A stretch of 8,292 bases of DNA from positions 1-8,292 of the forward strand of contig CAJOIG010000111.1 of the NCBI GenBank assembly GCA_905234575.1, written 5' to 3'. Shown piece by piece: positions 6,626 through 8,292 of this stretch (position 1 is the stretch's first letter; each line of letters begins with the position of its first letter). The translations under genes were made by a program, and so were the position numbers. The notes under the pieces were generated by a model. That model had not been told where the DNA came from and made no database searches. It saw only the letters and a list, made by a program, of their open reading frames with translations. Source of the stretch: an uncultured Oscillospiraceae bacterium. GTDB taxonomy: Bacteria > Bacillota > Clostridia > Oscillospirales > Oscillospiraceae.

Positions 6626-6632
6626 AAGGGAG
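6626..6632 (+). promoter_or_regulatory. Ribosome binding site deciding the P-loop gene start
   Basis: AAGGGAG at 6626-6632 is only 1 base from the GTG at 6634, too close to use, but 10 bases from the in-frame TTG at 6643. The TTG start also gives the compact N-terminus MVRLIMGLKGTGKT. Confidence 0.55.
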
Positions 6633-6642
6633 CGTGACCGAT

Positions 6643-7047
6643 TTGGTACGATTGATCATGGGTCTCAAAGGGACCGGCAAAACAAAGACACTGGTGGAAC
6701 TGGTGCGCAAGGCAGTGGACGAGGAGCACGGCGATGTGATCTGCATCGAAAAGGACAAGGTCCTCACCTACGACATCCCCTATCAGGCGCGGCTGGTGCA
6801 TGCCTCCGAGTACGGCATCAACTCACTCGAGCTCATGCGCGGCTTTATCAGCGGTCTCGCGGCCGGAAACTTCGACATCACCCATGTGTTCATCGACAAC
6901 CTCTTCAAGATCATCGGTCAGGTGGACGCGCAGACTCTCGCGGGTTTCCTCTCCTGGCTCGAAGGCTTCGGCGAGGTGGACTTCACCCTCACCGTTTCCG
7001 CCGACCCCGACAGCTTCGGCGAGGCCGTCACGAAGTACATCGTCTGA
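6643..7047 (+). CDS. Small conserved P-loop NTPase-like protein of unknown function
   Basis: 134 residues from a TTG start (137 if the GTG at 6634 is used). The Walker A motif G7-LKGTGKT-14 is complete and sits at the very N-terminus. A Walker B-like strand ends in THVFID (80-85). No other domain, membrane segment or signal peptide is seen, so this is a minimal single-domain nucleotide-binding protein. From memory, small proteins of this pattern occur widely in clostridia as uncharacterised ATP-binding proteins; I cannot check that here. It has its own promoter and terminator, so it is monocistronic, and it is divergent from rex. No function is proposed: adjacency to rex is only weak evidence of shared control. 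ATP or GTP binding is likely from the motif; hydrolysis is uncertain because no clear catalytic Glu follows the Walker B Asp (FIDNLFKI). Confidence 0.85.
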   Translation: MVRLIMGLKGTGKTKTLVELVRKAVDEEHGDVICIEKDKVLTYDIPYQARLVHASEYGINSLELMRGFISGLAAGNFDITHVFIDNLFKIIGQVDAQTLAGFLSWLEGFGEVDFTLTVSADPDSFGEAVTKYIV

Positions 7048-7063
7048 TCATTTCCGGACAACC

Positions 7064-7092
7064 AAGGCGGAGCCCTTCGGCTCCGCCTTTTT
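7064..7092. terminator. Intrinsic terminator after the P-loop gene, probably bidirectional
   Basis: An 11-bp perfect stem (7064-7074 with 7079-7089) closes a CTTC loop and runs into TTTTT at 7088-7092, starting 17 bases after the stop at 7047. The cysteine desulfurase gene ends at 7104 on the other strand, so the same hairpin may stop it too, with a weaker T-tract. Confidence 0.9.
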
Positions 7093-7103
7093 CTATCGGT
7101 TCT

Positions 7104-8231
7104 TTACAGCTTGGGATACAGCGTCTCCTTCGCGCGGACGAGGGCGTCGCAGAAGCCGTCGGCGTCGGCCTCCGTCGTAAAGCGGCAGAGGGACACGCGG
7201 ATCGTCCCGTCCACGACCCTCGGCGGCAGGCCCATGGCGTCCAGCACATGGCTGCGGGCGCCGCGCTTGCAGGCCGAGCCCATGGAGACGCATACGTCCC
7301 AGGAATCCAGCAGATTGAGGATCGTCTCGGCGCGATACCCCGGCAGGGAGAGGCTCAGGATGTGGGGCGCGCCGCCGCCGTTCACGAGCAGCTCCGGCAG
7401 ACGCTCCCGCAGCGTCGAGAGGATCCGCTCCCGCAGGGCGGCCATGCGTTCCGGGGCGCTCCGGTCCGCCCTGGCCGCGTTCACCGCGGCGGCGAAGGCA
7501 AGGATGCCGGGCATGTTCTCTGTGCCGGAGCGTTTGCCCTCCTCCTGGCCGCCCCCGGCGATCAGCGCGGGGAGCCGGAGGCCGGAGCGGACATACAGCG
7601 CGCCCACGCCCTTCGGCGCGTGGATCTTGTGGCCCGAGAGGGTGATCATGTCCGCGCCGAGGCCCTTCGCGGTGCAGGGGACCTTCAGAAAGCCCTGGAC
7701 CGCGTCGGTGTGCAGCAGCGCCTGGGATTTTGCCGCCTTCAGCTCGCGCGCGATCCCCGCGACGTCCGTTACCGCGCCGGTCTCGTTGTTCACGAGCATG
7801 AGGCTCACGAGGACCGTGTCCTCCCGCAGCGCCGACCGCACGGCCTCCGGGGAAACGGCGCTGTCCGGACCGGGACGGAGCCGCGTGACCTCGAACCCGT
7901 CTTTTTCAAGCAGGTCCAGGCTCTTTCGCACGGCGTCGTGCTCCACGGCAGAGCTTACGATATGCCGTCCCCGCCGTGCCATGAGGGCCGCGCCGGAGCG
8001 GAGGGCCCAGTTGTCGCCCTCCGTGCCGCCGGAGGTGAAAAAAAGCTCCTCCGGCCTTGCGCCGATCGCCGCGGCGACGTCCGCCCGGGCGTTTCGGAGC
8101 GCGGTCCGGGCCGCGCGTCCGGGGGCGTGGGTGGAGCTGGGGTTTCCGAAGCCCTCCGTCATGGCGGCAAGGGCCGCCTTGGCCGCCTCGGGGCATACCC
8201 GGGTCGTGGCGGCGTTATCGAGATAGATCAT
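7104..8231 (-). CDS. Cysteine desulfurase, NifS/IscS-like
   Basis: 375 residues, a PLP-dependent class V aminotransferase-fold enzyme that takes sulfur from L-cysteine as a persulfide, giving alanine, for Fe-S clusters or tRNA thiolation. Visible sites: N-terminal YLDNAATT (3-10); GNPSSTH (29-35); H98 in VEHDA, stacking on PLP; NNETG (148-152); D176 and Q179 in HTDAVQ; the PLP lysine K202 in SGHK; RSGTEN (234-239); and the catalytic C321 in GSACKRGARSHVL. The loop after C321 is about two residues shorter than in E. coli IscS and carries Lys-Arg-Gly, a NifS-like variant. No iscU, iscR or thiI is beside it within the window, so its partner is unknown. The ATG at 8231 has AAGGTGAT 5 bases upstream. 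The gene looks monocistronic. Sulfur for the cluster-rich hydrogenase encoded nearby is a plausible but unproven destination. Confidence 0.93.
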   Translation of the reverse strand: MIYLDNAATTRVCPEAAKAALAAMTEGFGNPSSTHAPGRAARTALRNARADVAAAIGARPEELFFTSGGTEGDNWALRSGAALMARRGRHIVSSAVEHDAVRKSLDLLEKDGFEVTRLRPGPDSAVSPEAVRSALREDTVLVSLMLVNNETGAVTDVAGIARELKAAKSQALLHTDAVQGFLKVPCTAKGLGADMITLSGHKIHAPKGVGALYVRSGLRLPALIAGGGQEEGKRSGTENMPGILAFAAAVNAARADRSAPERMAALRERILSTLRERLPELLVNGGGAPHILSLSLPGYRAETILNLLDSWDVCVSMGSACKRGARSHVLDAMGLPPRVVDGTIRVSLCRFTTEADADGFCDALVRAKETLYPKL

Positions 8232-8261
8232 AACAAATCACCTTTTTTGCGAGCTTTGCCT

Positions 8262-8290
8262 ATTATAAACGTTGAGGGGAGAAAAAACAA
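8262..8290 (-). promoter_or_regulatory. Promoter of the cysteine desulfurase gene
   Basis: On the minus strand TTGTTT (8290-8285), a 17-base spacer and a perfect TATAAT (8267-8262). The start would be near 8255, leaving a leader of about 24 bases that holds the ribosome binding site at 8237-8244. The -35 matches only in TTG and touches the window edge. Confidence 0.6.
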
Positions 8291-8292
8291 GC

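Noticed and set aside
7111..8226. A 371-codon plus-strand open frame opposite the cysteine desulfurase
   Set aside because: It is a Ser/Arg/Ala-rich shadow; the opposite strand has every cysteine desulfurase active-site motif.

Overview
The window comes from a G+C-rich member of the Bacillota, most likely an anaerobic gut- or rumen-type clostridium of the Oscillospiraceae/Ruminococcaceae kind. This is inferred from strong G/C third-position bias, AGGAGG-type ribosome binding sites, sigma-A-type promoters, a Rex redox repressor, and a trimeric NAD-linked [FeFe]-hydrogenase. No rRNA or tRNA gene, CRISPR array, insertion sequence or prophage gene was seen. I cannot name the species.

Layout: (1) 1-1299, +, the 3' part of an FAD-dependent oxidoreductase of the fumarate reductase/urocanate reductase-like superfamily, cut by the window edge. 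(2) 1300-1474, an AT-rich intergenic stretch holding a candidate promoter. (3) 1475-5714, +, the tightly packed operon hydC-hydB-hydA for an electron-bifurcating [FeFe]-hydrogenase, ending in a perfect 12-bp hairpin shared with the convergent rex gene. (4) 5800-6435, -, a divergent Rex. (5) An intergenic region with two well-formed divergent promoters and a 17-bp inverted repeat between them. (6) 6643-7047, +, a small conserved P-loop protein of unknown function, with its own terminator. (7) 7104-8231, -, a NifS/IscS-like cysteine desulfurase with its own promoter at the window edge.

How the genes fit together: HydA, HydB and HydC would form a cytoplasmic complex that couples NADH and reduced ferredoxin oxidation to H2 formation, or the reverse. 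Rex senses the NADH/NAD+ ratio and is a plausible regulator of such an operon. The cysteine desulfurase supplies sulfur for Fe-S clusters, of which this complex would carry many. The FAD oxidoreductase may be another electron sink but has no evident link.

The most important anomaly is in hydB. The reading frame breaks at about position 2728. Comparison with the family suggests an 8-base deletion removing a conserved three-residue stretch after the Val-Ile-Glu at codons 241-243, yet both halves are otherwise fully conserved. As written, the operon could not make an intact HydB, so this is either a very recent lesion or a sequence/assembly error. Other points for a second look are the single-cysteine L1 motif of HydA, the unusual wing region of Rex, and the orphan P-loop protein. 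I found no convincing wholly new system; the window is mostly a known redox module with these oddities.
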